A DNA stretch of 64,000 bases from Monodelphis domestica (lineage: Eukaryota > Chordata > Mammalia > Didelphimorphia > Didelphidae). A program made the translations under genes and the position numbers. The stretch spans positions 78,250,988-78,314,987 of the forward strand of contig NC_077227.1 in NCBI RefSeq assembly GCF_027887165.1, in the 5' to 3' direction. Shown here one piece after another: positions 20,755 to 35,700 of this stretch; the stretch's first letter is position 1; each line of letters starts with the position of its first letter. The notes under the pieces are model-generated. The model had not been told where the DNA came from, ran no database searches, and saw only the letters and a program-made list of their open reading frames with translations.

Positions 20755-23700
20755 GTAGCGGCCCGGCAGGGCAGGGGCTGCTTTCTAGAGTTGCTTCGGG
20801 GTGGGCGGGAGCTAGAGCCTGGGAGCTTCTGTTGAGTTGGATTGGGACCCGGAGGGGCCTTGGACCAGGATTCTTATTCCCCATCTCCTCCATGGGATCC
20901 AAAAAGATTTCAGGGCTTACTGAACTTGGCATTTATTTAATATGTTGATTGATACATTCCAGCATAATTAGTTTCCATAGAGATCTATATTTTATTTTGC
21001 AAATTAAAAAGCTGTCCTGAGAATGGGGTCATAGACTTCACCAGATTCCCAAAGCCCCGTGACCCATGAAAGGGTGAAGGTTCTCTCTAGGAGATGGGGC
21101 CTGAGAGTCTGTGGCCTTCAGAGCTCCAGACTAGATATTGTGGGAGAATGTTTGAATAAATGAGATTCTTATCCTCAAGACGTTGAAAGTGGACCGTGAG
21201 ATCCAGGGAAGAAGAATTGTAGGAAAAGGAGGATGCAAAGGGAGGAACTATATGCAGAGTCGTTTTCAAAATAGGTGTAGGTTGTAAGACGTTAAGGAGT
21301 CTTTTCGTAGTGGAAGTTTTGTGGACTGTTGTGATAGAGTTGTTTCTGACTGGAGGGACCCTGGAAGTCTGATCCTGGGGGAAGTGGCACTTGAGTTCCA
21401 AAGGACTTCAACAAGGGAAAATGGGGTCGTGGAAGGGTGGGCATATTCATCTTTGGAAACAAAGGCATGAAAGCATGAACGTGTTTGGACAACAAAGCAG
21501 GATAATTTGGTGAAGGGAACATGCATAAGAGGAGACTAAAGGAGTAGTGTGGCAGTTGAATGGCATCTGTGGTGGCATCTGGGCCAGATTAAAATGGAGA
21601 AAAGGCCTTATTCTTGGAAAATGCTTTTGCATCTTAGTGGGAAATAAAGGGAGTTTTGGAGTGATTAGTTTGACAGAAGCATAAAGTAGGTAGATGTTTA
21701 AGGGACTAATGGGAACATAAAGCAGGAAAAGTAGAGTGGCATCAGAGGATAATGAGCCTTGAGTAAAGTTTAGGTGTTAGGATTTATTTGCTAGGTGGTA
21801 AGGAATCATTGCAATTTTTGAGCATGTAAATGATGTCAAAGCTGGTTTTAGAAAGAATAATCTGGTTATAGAATTTATTGAATAGGGATACTAGAGGGAG
21901 GGACATCCTTTAGGTGACTGACTACTTAAAGTGGTTCAGATAAAGTTAATGAGGATCTCTACTAGGATGATGGAGAAGAGAAATAAAGGGAGAGAAAATG
22001 TAGACTTAGAATTGAGAGGATTTTGACAACTGATTACGGTCAGGGTTCTATGGACTCCTTATAATAATATTTTTAAATGATTAAAATACAAAAAATTACA
22101 AACAAAGCTGATTGTGTTAAAATACAGGTATCACAATACTTGAAACTTTTTTCATCTTTATTTTAATAACAGATTTCCACATAAGTTTTCCAAAGTTATA
22201 TGATTCATGTCTCCCTCCCTTCTTCCCTTCTCATTCCAGAGCTGACAGGCAATTCAAGCTGGTTTATACATGTATTATCACACAAAACATTTCCATATTA
22301 TTCATTTTTGTAAGTGAATAATTTTATAAAACTAAAACCCCAAATCATATATCCAAATAAACAAGTGATAAATCATATATTTTCATTTACATTTATATCC
22401 TAATTCTTTCTCTGGAGGTGGATAGCATTCTTTTTCATAAGTCCCTCAGAATTGTGCAGAATTCCACAATATTGCTGTTACTGTGTACAATGTTCTCCTA
22501 GTTTTGCTTATTTCACTCTGTACCAGTTCACATAGGTTTGTCCAGTTCTTTTTGAAATCATCCTGTTCCTCATTCCTGATAGCACAAATAGTATTCCATC
22601 ACCATCATCTACTACAGTTTGTTCAGCCATTCCCCAGTTAAGGGACTTCCCTTTAGTTTTCAATTCTTTGTCACCACAAAAAGCATAGCTATAATATTTT
22701 TGCAGAAATAAGTTCTTTCCTATTTATAAAATCTCTTTAGGATTCAAACCTAGTAGTGGTATTACTAGATTAAAAAGTATGCATTCTTTTGTAGCCCTTT
22801 GGGCATAATTCAAAATTGCCCTCCAAAATGGTTGGATTAATTCACAACTCCCACCAGCAATGCATTAGTGTCCCCATTTTGTCACATTCCCTCCAACCTT
22901 TATTATTTTACTTTACTGTTATATTGGCCAATCTGATAGGTATGAGGTGGTACCTCAGAATTGTTTTAATTTGCATGTCTCTAATCAAGAGAATTTAGAA
23001 CATTTTTTCATATGATTATTAATAGTTTTGATTTCATCTGAAAACTGCCTATTCATATACTTTAGCCATTTATCAATTGGGGAACAATTTGGATTTTTGT
23101 AAACTTGACTTAGTTCTTTATATATTTGGGAAATGAGACCTTTATCAGAGAAATTTGTTATAAAATTTTTTCCCAGTTTGTTGCTTTCTTTCTAAATCTT
23201 GGTTGCATTGGTTTTGTTTGGTCAAAATCTTTAAATTGTTTGTACAAAATCTTTAAAAAACTTAAAGTAAATTCTTATCCTGGGTGATTCAAGAAGTAAT
23301 TGTACCATTCACTCACTTACCTAGGATTAGATGCCAGGCATTCCTGAATAAACATCAAAAACAGAATAATCTCTGCCTTCAAAGAATTTACATTCTGGGA
23401 CATAATTTCAGGGGAAAAAAGGGCACTAACAATGGAAGGGGGCCTGTTAGAGAAGAAGCAGCTTTGAAGGAGTTGGGGGCTCATAAGAGGTAGAAGATGA
23501 GGATAATGCAAGGGGGTAGGGAGGGAATAGATATGGAATGAATGAAGACACAAAAACAAAAAGCACTATGCCCAGAGCAAAAGAAAGAAGTGAGAAAATA
23601 AGAGGGAAACATAAACAATATAAGAGATACTGTAAAGGTAGACTGGATCAGACTTGGGGACTGATTGAATATAGGTGTTGAATGAGGAGGGGAAATTCAA

Positions 23701-26700
23701 GGATAACCCCTAGGTTTGGAACCTGGGTAACTTAAAAGGTTGTTCAGTTGTTTTTCAGTCATATTTGACTCTTTATGACCCCATTTGGGGTTTTCTTGGA
23801 AAAGATACTGGAATTCTTTGCAACTTCCTTTTCAAAACTTAAAGGATAGTGATGCCTTTGGTTTTTTAAACATTTTTATTATTTTTTTGGTTATGTTTTG
23901 TAACTATATATGAAACTATACAATTCATAGTTACATATACAATTTTCGAGGTAGAGAGCATCTTCATATAGGTCCTTTGTAGTTTATGTGAATATTCATT
24001 AAACTTGGAATAGCTTAATTATTCTTATTTAATCTTCAAACAATATTATACAATGTTCTCTTGGTTCTGCTCACTTAACAATTCATTATTTCATTCAAGT
24101 CTTTGCATGTTTTTCTAAAGTCAACCTGCTTGTTGTTATAGCACAGTAGTATTCTATCCCAATCATATACCACAACTTATTCAGCCATTCCCCAATTGAC
24201 ATATATCCCCATAGTTTCTAATTCTTTGACACTGAAAAGAGAACTGCTGTAAATATTTAGAACTTATTGGTTCTTTTCCTTTTTCCCTGTAGTGATGCAA
24301 TGCCCTTATTAACAGGAAATGTAGCAGCTGCTTTGGGGAAAATGTCAAACTTTCTGTTTTATATTTGTTGACTATGAATTGTTGGTGGGACATCCAGGTG
24401 GAGACTCTTTATATTAAAGGAGGATCCAGGAGAGGATGGGAATGGAGATCTATCTGGATAGAGGTGGTTATTGAAGTTATCAAAGTTGATTAGATTATTG
24501 AAGGGGAAAGTGTAAAAAGAAATGGGGAGCATAGGTAGAATTTTGGGAAATCCGCTGTATTTAGGGAACTCAGGAAGGAAGAGGAGCCAATTAGGAGAGG
24601 AACAATCAAATCAAGTGTCAGGAAAAGAGTATTAAGCAGAGTCTGATGCTACTAAGAGCTCAGGATGAAGACTGGGGTAAAGCTAGTTGGATTTGTCAAT
24701 TCAAGAGTGACTTGAGAGCTGTTTCAGTAGGATGGTGGTTTCTTCTTCAAACCTTGGGTGCCAGTAGGCTGGTCCTCTCAAAGAATAAGGACTACTAAAT
24801 CATATGCAATGGGTGAAGAAGTAAATATGAAGGAAATAGAGACAGCAAATGGAGTCTATATTTGAAGAGTGGCTGGTTGAGAGGAGAAAACCGATACTAG
24901 CTGGTTGAGGGAAAAAATTTTTATTTATTTTTTAGGATAAGAGACCTGAACATATTTATAGATAGATAGGTAGAGATTAAAGAAAGTTCTGTGACCTCTG
25001 CCCTATGAAGGTTAATCCTGTGCCTTTTTTTCTCAGAAAAAAGTGATCTAACCATTGATGCCCTCAAACTGCATAATGAGCTGCAAGCTGGGTCTCTGCC
25101 TTTGGCCAGGGGAGAGAAGGCTCAGCCCCACATGGAAGATGAATCAGGCCCAGTGCTTTCAGAGAAATCTTCAGGGACTTTCCTGAGTGGCCTTTCTGAC
25201 TGCACCAATGTCACCTTTAGCAAGGTGCAGCGCTTCTGGGAGTCCAACTCAGCTGCTCACAAGGAGGTAGGGGATATTGGTGAGCTGTGGGCCCTCATAG
25301 GATCTTTGAGAGTGTGAACATAGCCTATTTGATTTCTAAAATTCAACCTCAACCCTTGATAGCATATGATTTTGCTAGGCTTTGGGTACAGATTAATTTG
25401 TCCAGGAGACAAGTGTTTTTGGTGATGATGAATGAGTCATGGATCCCTTCTCCCTCTCCTAGATCTGTGCAGTCTTGGCTGCAGTCACAGAAGTGATCCG
25501 TTCCCAAGGAGGGAAAGAGACTGAAACAGAATACTTTGGTGCACTGGTGAGTTGGGAGGTTCTCTCTGTAGTTTCAGCCCTACCCAAGTCCCACATACTT
25601 TGTAACAAAACTGATTTGAAAGATATAGCCTAGTGTGCATTTTTGTTCTTGAAGAAAAAAGAATGGCAACATTGTCCAAAAGAGTCATTGATGCTCCCTA
25701 GATTATTTAAAAATAAACATCATTACCATATTCTCTCTTTCTCAAACCTTGGGTGCCAGTAGACCCTGGCTCTCTCAAAGGATAAGGACTACTAAATGCT
25801 ACCCGTGGGACATGTGTCCAAATACCCTACCTCACCTATATACACACAGGCTCAAAATTTCATCTCATCCGGTGAGCCAGGCATCCAATCACTTAACTCT
25901 CTTTATCTATTCCTCAGATGACAACATTAGAAGCTGTGGAATCCACAGAATCTTTAGCTGCTGTTGTTTATTTGCTGAATCTGGTTATGAAGCGGTGAGT
26001 ATAGGCTCCTTTCATAACCTCCAGATTCTTGGAGAATGAAGGAAGAGATGGAATGAGGAGATTTTTTTCATATCACAGTGTAGTACATGGAGCCCAAGGG
26101 TGACATGAACTATAGACTAAGAAACATGGGATAGAAGAAGCTTGGATTTCCAGAAATGTGGCTGCTGTGGCATGTAGTAAGGACTCTAAAGTTAAGTGAA
26201 GAATTGGGCCTGTGGGTAATCATTAAAATTACCTGGTACTAGACAAAAGACAGAAATATTTCTCTGGAATAGATAGATGGACCAGACATCTGGTTAAATA
26301 TATACATAAGATTAGTAATTTGATAAGCTTATAGGAAATAACAGTGAAAATAAAAAATCTCTAACAAATGTCCTTGAGAAAAATGGATGAGTTTTAGGTG
26401 GGAAAGTGATTGCCATTCACCCAAGTGATTTCTAACTGGATAATAGCCCAAAATAAAAGAAATATTTAAAATATAAAATGAAATGCAACAATTATTTTAG
26501 TTGTGAAAGGGAGATGATTTTTTTTAATTTCTGAAAATTGCAAGAATTCAAAACAAGATTGTATTTGATGGCATTACATTTGTGTACAAGAAAAAAAGTA
26601 ATTGAAAAATGGCATCAAGAAAAAATATAATGAATATAACAGATAAAAATTGGTTTCTAAAATTTAAGGAAGTAGAAAAGGCAGAGTAGTAACTCCTACT

Positions 26701-29700
26701 CCAGCATGATTACATGGCCAAAGGAAATGAATAGACAGTTTTCAAAAGAGGAAACGTTGATAACTCAAGGTGCTCATCTTCACTAACAATCAAAGAGTAT
26801 ACAAATCCAAACAACTCTTGAAAACCTTTCACTTCACTGAATTGGCAAAAATCATTAAAATGAATAAAACTCAGTGTTGGTGGTAGAAAAACAGCCCAGT
26901 CATTTATTGCTGGTGGAATACAAACTTGTAGAATCATTTGTAGAAAAGTCTTGTTAGTACACAGTACAAGTTACAAAAATAATCACATGCCACACCATTT
27001 GACCTAATAAATTCAATCTGGGGAATATACATGAAGAATTACCTAAAGCCCCTTCCTTCCCCCCCCCCCCAAAAATAGACAAAGTTTTGTGTTCAACAGT
27101 TTTCCTAGTAGCATTGTATGTAATTACAAAAACTAAAAACTGTTTAAATATCTAACAATTGTTAAGTCATATTTTTGTTTTGTCCAACTCTTTCATCTCA
27201 TTTGGAATTTTCTTGGTAAACATACTAGAATAGTTTGCCATTTCCTTCTCCAGCTCATTTTCTAGATGAGGAAACTGAGGCTAACAGAGTTAAGGGACTT
27301 GCCCAGGATCACACAGATTGTATCTGAGGCTAGGTTTGAATTCTGGAAGATGGATGAGTCTTCCTGACTCCAGGCTCAGCACTCTATCCACTTGCCACTT
27401 AGCTGTCCTCATCTAACAATAGGGAAATGGTTCAATAAATTGTGGTACATGAATGGAATGAATTACTATAACGTACTTAAGACTCACAAATAAGAGGAAT
27501 ATGAAGAAATGGGGGGACAACTTTAGTTTTGCAAAGTGGAAGGGAAACCCCAGAATATAGTTCACACAAATTCTGACTATATAAAAAGAAAAATAATGAA
27601 AATAGACAAAATAAGATCTAATGAGAATTTAAGGGAATGACTGAAAAATGGTTAGACTTTATGTATTGAAATCAATTTATTTAAATATAAAGTAGTTGCT
27701 AATAGAGTTTAGTTGATTGTAGTGATGTTAAATTTATTTTGAAGTATTATAAGTAGAGTGGAGCTTGGAGTTGTAGAGGGTTCAGAGAAGGATTGTTTTC
27801 TGGTCTTATGTTCTCTTTCTCCATAGGGTTCCTAGCCCAGTGCTCATTAAGAAGTTCTCTGATACCTCCAAAGCCTTTATGGGCATTCTGTCCTCTCAGG
27901 CCAGCCTTGGTTCCACAGCAGTGCTTCGATGGGTAATTCTTTTAGCTGCCATTCTCTGAAGGGGACTAGTTTTGAGGAGATAGCAGAGGGAGACTGATAA
28001 TGGGGAAGTGGAGGTGGGGGAATATGAAGCTTATGAGGGAGATTGGCTGCTTCCTTTGTTTCTCTGGGATTGAAAGCTTCGAGATTCTTTTCAGGGTCTT
28101 TTAAGAGCCCTGGGGCAGGACTTAGGTAGTAGGGGTGTTCTTCTTGGGAGGCAATGCTCATGTTGCTGTGTCTTTATAAGGCCCTCTCCTGCCTGGCTAC
28201 CCTCCTACGCAAGCAAGACCTGACAACCTGGAGCTACCCTGTCACTCTACAGGTTTTTCATGGGCTGCTGAGCTTTGTCGTTCATGCTAAACCCAAGGTG
28301 AGCTTTCTCGGCTGGAATGAGGAGATGTGGAAACTCTTTTATAACCCACTTGGTCTCAGAAGCATGGGACTGGTGTTTGAGCCTTGGTGTTGGGGAGTGA
28401 GATTGACTGAAACTGAGGGTGGTAGAGGATTCCCCCTGTGTCTCGAGTGTCTCCTTTGGTGGTCATGTTTAATTGAGCCTTTTTTCCTTATTATTTTTTT
28501 TTTAAACTAAGAATGGGAGGCAGTTTATATTTTGTGATGTGGAACCAGAATCCAGGACAAACAGGTCCTATTGCACTTAGTTAGGTAGTGTCCAGAGATG
28601 CACAAAGGACTGGTCCCACTTAAAACCTGGGAGGTATAAAAATTGAGAAAGTTATTCAGTTAGGGATATTTTAGATATCTGTAGGGCATTCCAGAGGCTT
28701 CTTGTGACCAGTGGGTCTGCTGAAAGGATGATAGGTCTCAGCACCTTCCCAAATTGTTTCTGTACTCGGAGTAACTGTCCCCTATGACTGTCTTCTTCTA
28801 ATCTTATAAATGCTATTTTTGATTCCCCACATAAATTGTTAGCTCCTTAAAGGCAGGGACCCTCTATTCTGTGGTATTCCCCAGAGAACATAGTGGAGGG
28901 CACTTAAAGAAACATTCAGATCCTTGGCTGATGTTGGCTCGTTAGTAGGCCATCTGGGCACTAACCTGGCTTCCTCTACCCTGTTTGTTTCTTATAGGTC
29001 CGGAAGGCAGCCCAGCATGGGGTGTGCTCAGTCATCAAGGGCAGCGAGTTCCTCTTTGGAGATAAGGCCCCTGAATATCATCCAGCTGCCCTTTCTACCG
29101 CCAAATTCTGTATCACGGAGATTGAGAAGTCTGGAGGTAGAGCCTCTGGTCTGAGGGGACAGTGTGACCTCTGGGGGGCCAGCCTCAGGATGAGAAGGCA
29201 GTGGCAGTTTGTCTAGCCTGTCTGTCAGGGTTCAGGGAATCAAAAGAGAATAACACGAGTAGTGTGGGCTCATTTTCCTGGTTCTGTTCTCTTCCAGGCT
29301 CCAAGGAGGCCACCACAACCCTGCACGTGCTCACACTACTAACCGAGCTATTGCCAAGTTTCCCATTGGGCACGGTGAAGAGCTGCTGTGAGATGCTGCT
29401 AAGGGTCATGACTCTCAGCCACGTGGTAAGATGAGAGCTCCTGGGCCAGGAGAGCTGGAGACAGAATGGGCTCAGGGGATAGCTAGGACTGGAAATTTCC
29501 CCCAGGAGTTCTTAGTTTGGGTCTGTGGCTTCTTGTCCAAGATGTGTCTTTTTTTAATTAATTAATTTATTTTAAAATATTTTTTCCATGGTTACATGAT
29601 TCGTATTCTCTCCCTCCCCTTTTCTCTTCCTCCTCCTGGAGCTGATAAGCAATCCTACTGGATTATGCATGTCTTATCACTTGATACCCTATTTCCATAT

Positions 29701-32700
29701 TGTTCATTTTTACAATAGAGCAATCTTTTAAAATTAAAACCCCAAGTCATATACCCATATAAACAAGTGATAAAGTCACATGTTTTCTTCTGTGTTTCTA
29801 CTCCCACAGTTTTTTCTCTGGATGCGGATAGTGTTCTTTCTCATATGTCCCTCAGAATTGTCCTGGATCACTGAATTACTATTAGTAGCAAAGTCAATTA
29901 CATTTGATTGTCCCACAATGTTTCAGTTACTATGTACAGTGTTCTCCTGGTTCTGCTTATTTCACTCCACATCAGTTCATGGAGGGCTTTCCAGTTCTTA
30001 CAGAAATTAAGCAGTTCATCATTCTTTATAGCACAATAGTATTCCATAACCATTAGATACCATACTTTGTTTAGCCATTCCCCAGTGAAGGGACCACCCC
30101 CCCAGCCCCCCCCCCCCCCATTTTCATATTTTTTGCTACCACAAAGAGTATGGCTATAAATATTTTTGTACAACCCTTTTTTTTATTATCTCTTTGAGGT
30201 ACATACCTAGTAGTGCTATGGCTGGATCAAAGGGTATGAATTCTTTTATGCCCCTTGGGCATAATTCCAAATTGCCTTCTAGAATGGTTGGATCAATTCA
30301 CAATTGCACCAGCAATGCATTAGTGTCCCAATTTTGCCACATCCCCTCCAACATTTATTATTTTCCTTTACTGTCATATTGGCCAATCTGCTAGGTGTGC
30401 AGTGGTACCTCAGAATTGTTTTGATTTGCATTTCTCTAATCAGGAGGGACTTAGAACATTTGTGATTATTGATAGTTTTAATTCCTCCATTTGAAAACTG
30501 CCAATTCATGTCCCTTGACCATTTGTCAATTGGGGAATCTTGTCCAAAATTTCTTGACCAAGAATGGTAAAGGGCCAGAGGAGAATCAGCTGAGGGAATT
30601 CTTGAGATGTTGATCTTGGATGGGGGATGGGGTGGGAGATCTGAATTCAAGTATTGGAATCACAGAAATGGAATTAGCCTTGTTCTTTTTGTCCCCAGAG
30701 AGAAAGGGACTAAGGGTAGTGGGTACAAGTAGCGGAGGGGAAGATTTAGGATTAACATAAAGAACCACTTCTTAACAAAATCATTCTGAAGTGGAATAAA
30801 CTGCCTTGTTGGAGTTGGTCCAGCAAAGCCTCACCCTGGGGAATTCTTGTTTGGCATCTCCAGGGTTCTTTTAGGTCTGAGATGCTTTGATTCTGCTTCA
30901 GTGTCAGAGTTAAGGAAACATTCCTGCTCACAGAAGTGTGCAGATTCAACAACTCTGAGGCTTTACCTCACTTCTTATAGAATTGAAGCCAGTGGCCCTC
31001 ATTTCCTAATCTGAGACCTGAGTTTATTAAAGATGGACTTATGGTGGCAAGTTTCTGCAACTGTCCCTATAAACCAGCAACATGATCTTTCTTATATCTG
31101 AAGAAAACATCTCTAGAGATACAGGGTACTGGGTCCCATTAATGTATGCAAATTATGTGTTTCTGTCCTAAATATTGGGGCCAGCTAGTTGGGGGTGAGG
31201 TCCCAAAGCAGTGTTTGACCTCCTACCTCAAGGGTTCTGCCTGCCTGACACCATTTCCCCCCTGCCGCATACTTTTTCTGTATTGCCCTGTTTCTTGGTA
31301 GTTTCTGACTATTGGAAACTGAGCTTGTGTATCTTTCCCAGTTGGTGACTGCCTGTGCCATGCAAGCTTTTCATGGTTTCTTCCACTCCAAACCCAATCC
31401 TGGCACCCTTTCTGCAGAGCTCAATGCCCAGATTATCACGGTAAGGCTTGGGGGATATGATTTTGGTCTTGGAATGCCTTTGGAAAATAGACTGTGTAAG
31501 GAGGATGACTGGGAGCTCTTATTGCTTTGAAAGGATGACATAAAGAAAGAGGACTTACCTAGCAGTTAAGAGTCATTGAGAAGAGGAATGGGCTGCTCTG
31601 GGGGGCTAAGAAGCTCAGGCTCACTGGGCTGCTGGCTATGCAGAATGTAAGGCACACTTAGGCCCTGACACCCAGGCAAAGACTGGCAGATGAGGCAGCA
31701 CAAACCCCCCTCCTGCCCTCTTGGACTAGAGAAAGTGCAGGGGGTCCTTGAAACAGCTACAGCCAGTCTTTGGAAATCACTTTAAAAGACTGAAATATAT
31801 TAATTTAAGGTCGCCAAGGAATTCAACTATGTAATTCCTAAATGAAAACTCAAGTCAGCTGTCAACCTTTTAGGGTGTTTGTAAAGATTAAAATTTAGGA
31901 ATATGGGGAGACTGAGGCAGGTAGAAATTAGTTTCTCTCTGCAAGAAGTATTATATTTTTTAGAGGTTTATTAAAGGTTAAAGATTAAAGAATATACAAG
32001 TAAGAAACATGTGCCTAGGCCAGAGGCCTAGACAAAATAACCTCACATCACGCAAGAGACACGCCTGCTCCAAAACGGAAGTCCAAAAAGCCCCCCAAAA
32101 CCTTTGCCACCAGCTTAAATCCTTCCTTGATCTCGGCCCACCTCAGAATTCCCATGAGATTACAAAGCGTTTTGGGGTGGAGCAAAGGCTTGTGGGGATT
32201 GTAGTCCTGTATTTGAGTCTATTTTTTACAGTATTTTAATTACAAACAAGAGGAAGAAAAGTGTTAGAGGCAGAGAGAGAGAGAGAGAGAGGGAAAGGGG
32301 AGAGAAGGAAATAGGGCTTAAACACCCACTCTGCTTAAGCTGAGCCAAAGGCCCAAGGCCCTGGATAGCCAAGACAAAGAAAAGAGATCAGTCCCTATCA
32401 CTCACGTGACCAAAATGGAGAAACAGTCTGTGGGCTCCTCCACTACAAACACTAGGCTCCAACAACCCCCTCTCCTCCACACAGGAAGAAAGAAGCCCTC
32501 CTCAGTTGTCCTCTACCTCACTTCCTGTGTCTCACCTGTGCCAATGGTGGCTCTAGCTTAACCCAGGACCGCCCAGAGGTCTGTCCCCTTTGCACATGTC
32601 TGTTGAAGGCCATATTCTCAAATAATTAAATCTTGAGCTTTGCTGCAGCCCTTCCTAAATCTTGTTACCCTGAGTAGGGTGGAGATTGTAGTTTCCAAGA

Positions 32701-35700
32701 CCTGATTCTGTTATTCCAAGTATCTCTATTGTTATTGATCAAGAAATAGCCAAATCCCATCCTCTATAGAATGGTTTGAACAGGGTTGAGTAGTTTTGAA
32801 ATTCACAGAATATAAGGGAAACCCTGGTGTTATCAGAAGACCAGAAAGAACCCTCTGGAGAGAAGAAAGAAAGGATTTTAAAGAGAAACATGGACACTAA
32901 GGAAGTAAAGTACCCATCCTGGTTATGAGGCCTTCAGATAAAATGAGGGAATGCGTGTGATCTTCTTAGAGATGACCCATAGGCTTTATAATAGCATATT
33001 TAGTAGGATGGTAGTATACATTTTATTCAAAAACACTGTAATAGGCAGAAGAATTCAAAAGAACTTCCAAGGTGTGGAGGTAATATTAAATTCCAACTAC
33101 ATCTGGAGTAAGAAACAGAGTTCCTACTTCAAAAATTTTCTAAGTTAGGTTTTTTTAATGGAAAAACTTTTTTTTTGGTCCCATACTGACTCTTATTTAT
33201 TTCATAGAATATTTTTCTGTGATTACATGATTGATGATTTTTCTCACTCCTCTTCCCTCCCGCCTCCTGGAGTTGACAAGTAATTCTACTGGGTTTTATC
33301 ATTGTTCAAAACCTATTTCCATATTATTAATATTTGCAATAGAGTGATCATTTAAAGTCAAAACCCCAATCACATCCCTATCGAACCACATGATCGATTA
33401 TATCTTTTTCTTCTGCATTGCTGTTCCTATAGTTCTTTCTCTCAATGTGCATAGTGTTCTTTCTCATAAGTCCATCAGAATTGTCCTGGATCATTGTATT
33501 GCTGCTAGTAGAGAAGTCCATTATATTTGATTGTGCCACAATGTATCTGTCTCTGTGTACAATGTTCTCCTGGTTTTGCTCCTTTTGCTATGCGTCACTT
33601 TCTGGGGGTTGTTCCAGTTCACATGGAATTCCCCCAGCTCATTATTCCTTTCAGCACAATAGTATTCCATCACCAACAGATACCACAATTTGTTCAGCCA
33701 TTCCCCAATCGAAGGGCATCCCCTCATTTTCCAATTTTTTGTCACCACAAAGAACACAGCTGTAAATATTTTTGTGCACATCTTTTTCCTTATTATCTCT
33801 TTGGGGTACAAACCCCAAAGCAGTGGTATGGCTGAATCAAAGAATGGAAAAACTTTTAAATGGATAATATAAATAAGTAGATTGATAAATGCGATCTATT
33901 AGTATTATTCTTTGTCTTTGATTTCCTGAGACTAAAATTTGTACAATCTCATTATGACACCTATTTTTCAGTGGCCAATTGATACTTGACCAAGCCTATA
34001 AGTACAGGTCTAAATGGGACCAGGTTGCTTTCAGGAGGCCCCTGGACCTGCTTTTAGTACACACCCTTTTTTGAGGATGACAACTAGGTGATTGGAGCCT
34101 CAGGAGAAGGAGGATTACTTTGAGGTGGCCATTTGCCGATTGGTATTGAGTTTGGGCTCATAGGCTTATCCATCACCTTTTATCTTTGTCTTTCTCTCTC
34201 TAGGCCCTATATGACTACCTTCCCAGTGAGAATGATTTACAACCCCTGCTTGCCTGGCTTACAGTTATGGAGAAGGCCCATACTAATCTGGTCAGGTAGG
34301 CACTTCTATTCCTGCATCCTTCCTCTAGGGATGCATAAAAGATAGGTCATCTCAAGCTAGAGCCTTTTCGTATTTCATTCATTTTGAAACTACATCTTTT
34401 ATCCAATAGTTGAAGGGGTTAAGAGTTTGAAGTTTGTCTTGGGCAGATCAATAAATTCCTTTTTTTTTTTAAGCTCATTCAATTAATTTTTTCCATGATA
34501 TTTTTCCATGGTTACATAATTCATGTTCTTTTCCCTTCCCTCCTCCCACTCCCTCCTTATAGCCAATGAACAGTTCCATTGGGTTTTACATGTGTCACAG
34601 TGTCATTGATCAAGACCTATTTTGATATTAATAGTATTTGCACTAGGGTGATCATTTAGAGTCTACATCTCCAATCATATCCCCATCAAAGCAGGAGATC
34701 ACCAAATTTCATTTGTGTCAGATACCTTCTTCGATCTCTTTGAGGAAATGTAGAGTCAACCTTGGATGGGGCAGCAGGAATAGATCTATATAGAGAATTA
34801 TGCTTCTATTTGGACCACCCCAGAGATGTGGGACCTTTGGCAAAATCACTTCCCCTCTGCATAGCTTTGTGAAATGAAAGGATTAAGCTGGATTAAGATC
34901 CAAGATCCTTTCCATGTGTGTAAAGTTCTGTTTCTGTCTTTATTCTCCATGCTGACCCTTAAGGGAAAATGCTACGAATGGAGAATTAAAAAAAAAATTT
35001 AACAGAAGGGGAAAAGAAGGAAAGGGAAATCTATTGAAAAAACTTGAGTTTTTTGCTTCCTGCCCTCTGTTGTATAGCCCCTGGGGGCCAAGAAATAGTG
35101 ATACTTCCTGTCTTTCAGGTTACAGCGGGACCTTGGTCTGGGGCATTTACCTCGATTTTTTGGAGCTGCGATGAACTGTCTTCTTTCACCCCATGCAGCA
35201 GTGGCAACAGCTGCCACCCAGAGCCTCAAGGTACTCCTGCCTGGGCATTGCTGACCTGGGAGGGGATACCTGTGCCCCAGAGCCCTTTGCTCTGGTCAGA
35301 GCTTGGTTTGTGCTAATGTCGTTCATGGCTGTAATTCCTGCAAGACAGACAGTTCGTGCTGAAGGGTATTGCATACTATCTTTTGTCATCCGACCAGGAC
35401 TCATGCTTTACCTTTCTGCCCAAGTTGGGCCCCCTGGAAACATTGGGGTGGATGGTTTGTCCCTTAAGGAGGGGAGGTATGTTGAAGGGACAGACAGTCA
35501 GATAGCATTGATTGGTTCCTTGACTCTCCTCCAGGTGCTTCTCACAGAATGCATTGCTCCCCATATGACTGATATTGGCCCAGTGTCCTCTTCTGCCTCT
35601 GGACCTCCACTGTACATTGCCAAGATGTTCAGGTGAGAATACAAAGTAGAATGGAAATACCTGAGGGTTCAGAGAATGCTTTATTTAGAAGCTTTTTTCA

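Noticed and set aside
20528-20932. 134-codon open frame antisense to RRP12 exon 1
   Set aside because: GC-rich exon and promoter DNA often leaves the opposite strand open. No similarity to a known protein, and the + strand exon explains the sequence.
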